Notes under the pieces: generated by a model | What the model was told of the DNA's origin: nothing | What the model saw: only the letters and a program-made list of their open reading frames with translations | Database searches by the model: none | Position numbers and translations under genes: made by a program | Shown: in pieces, positions 56,868 to 57,544 of the stretch | How positions within the stretch are numbered: the first letter of the stretch is position 1 | Layout of the letters: every line of letters starts with the position of its first letter | Source of the DNA: an uncultured Collinsella sp. | GTDB lineage: Bacteria > Actinomycetota > Coriobacteriia > Coriobacteriales > Coriobacteriaceae | Direction: 5' to 3' | NCBI GenBank assembly: GCA_905199225.1 | Contig: CAJKFS010000011.1 | Span: 1-57,544 of the forward strand | DNA length: 57,544 nt

Positions 56868-57500
56868 ATGCTCATTTTAAAGAAGATCAACAATAACGTT
56901 GCTCTCGCCGCCAGCGATGACGGCCGAGAGGTTGTTGTCTTTGGCAAGGGCATCGGTTTCCACGACATGCCCTACGAGCTTTCCGACGAGTCGCTCATCC
57001 AGCGCAAATTCTATAACGTCCCCGAGAGCCTGCAGGACATGGTCGGCACCCTTCCCGATGACGTGCTGCTCGCGGCAAGCGATATCGCCTGCTTCGCGGC
57101 GCAGCAGCTCGGCTGCAAGCTGTCCGGCGGCCTTCCCTTTATCCTGGCAGATCACCTGCAGTTTGCCGTCCAGCGCGACGACGACCAGCTCAACGCGCCC
57201 AACCCGCTCGAGCACGAGGTGGCCTTCATCTACCCGCGCGAGCTCCAGATTGGCCAGGCGGCACTTGCCATCGTGCAAAAACACACCGGGGCTGTGCTCG
57301 GCCAAAACGAGGCTACGAGCATCGCGCTCCACATCGTCAACGCCGAGGTCGACGGCATGGGCCGTGCCAAGGACATGGACTTCATCATGAAGAGCACCCG
57401 CGTGCTCGACGAGGTGACTCATTCCGTGGAAAAGCAGCTCGGCTGCTCGCTCGACACGGCGTCGTATAGCTACATTCGCTTTCTTGCGCACCTGCACTGA
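56868..57500 (+). CDS. BglG/LicT-family antiterminator with shortened second PRD
   Basis: 210 residues. The N-terminal CAT RNA-binding domain (MLILKKINNNVALAASDDGR, VVVFGKGIGF) is followed by PRD1 (about 60-170) with His-containing LADHLQFAVQR and NEATSIALHIVNAE. PRD2 begins (LDEVTHSVEKQLGCSLDTAS, YIRFLAHLH) but stops after the first conserved His region; family members run to about 280. Two in-frame stops (TGA TAA) follow, and the same frame then reads LFSGEAGTAG, which might be the remainder. The protein should bind a ribonucleic antiterminator and respond to PTS phosphorylation; its target is outside the window. Confidence 0.82.
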   Translation: MLILKKINNNVALAASDDGREVVVFGKGIGFHDMPYELSDESLIQRKFYNVPESLQDMVGTLPDDVLLAASDIACFAAQQLGCKLSGGLPFILADHLQFAVQRDDDQLNAPNPLEHEVAFIYPRELQIGQAALAIVQKHTGAVLGQNEATSIALHIVNAEVDGMGRAKDMDFIMKSTRVLDEVTHSVEKQLGCSLDTASYSYIRFLAHLH

Positions 57501-57544
57501 TAATTGTTCTCGGGGGAAGCGGGCACTGCGGGGCGCGGCAACGG
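57501..57544 (+). other. Window end after the antiterminator stop
   Basis: The last 44 bases continue the antiterminator frame after the stop codons. No separate feature can be called. Confidence 0.4.

Overview
The window looks like chromosomal DNA of a GC-rich gut actinobacterium of class Coriobacteriia, most likely Collinsella or a close relative. This is inferred from gene content and style: a GlnR-type orphan regulator beside a glutamine synthetase homologue, a FeoA-FeoA-FeoB set, an EbgA/EbgC beta-galactosidase, hexuronate catabolism under LacI repressors, strong GC-ending codon use, and short intergenic regions full of palindromic repeats. No rRNA, tRNA, CRISPR array, prophage or intact insertion sequence was seen.

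Layout. Positions 230-3232 (minus) hold a TetR regulator, an N-terminal-only LarC, LarB and phosphoserine phosphatase SerB. Positions 3489-5276 are aspS. From 5583 to 12060 lies a lactose-type locus: LacI repressor, three operators, ebgA, ebgC and an amino-acid permease. Then come an HPr-like protein, the ferrous iron system feoA-feoA-feoB and a Cys-rich Feo-associated peptide. From 16395 to 24074 are a LacI regulator, uxaC, a GPH transporter, uxaB and uxaA. Two flavin/FeS oxidoreductases follow. After the first toxin-antitoxin module come an RpiB-type isomerase and a KduD/DhuD-type dehydrogenase (minus), and later eda and kdgK (minus) with a divergent KdgR-like LacI regulator. The second toxin-antitoxin module, glutamine synthetase homologue, glnR, an HtrA protease, ligA, a MerR/MATE pair, a heterodimeric ABC exporter, a nuclease-like gene, moaA, a moaC-mobB fusion, a phosphatase and a shortened BglG/LicT-type antiterminator complete the window.

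How it fits together. Galacturonate can run through UxaC, UxaB and UxaA to 2-keto-3-deoxygluconate (KDG). Unsaturated uronates from polysaccharide lyases can run through the RpiB-type isomerase and the SDR to the same KDG. KdgK and Eda then give pyruvate and glyceraldehyde-3-phosphate. Shared palindromic operators stand before uxaC and the SDR, so the branches are probably co-induced. No polysaccharide lyase or unsaturated glucuronyl hydrolase is in the window, so the cell may rely on released sugars or on enzymes encoded elsewhere.

Most unusual items. (1) Two paralogous two-gene modules in which a DinJ/RelB-like DNA-binding domain is fused to a MntA-type nucleotidyltransferase and paired with a HepT-like HEPN toxin, each with the same 30-bp operator geometry. 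(2) A glutamine synthetase homologue that has lost several metal-binding and catalytic residues and sits next to GlnR. (3) A PD-(D/E)XK-like gene bracketed by two direct copies of a conserved hairpin. (4) A Schlafen/AlbA-type regulator behind a spaced operator array and an AAA ATPase behind ten-base repeats. (5) Several families of palindromic intergenic elements, including four copies of exactly 67 bp.
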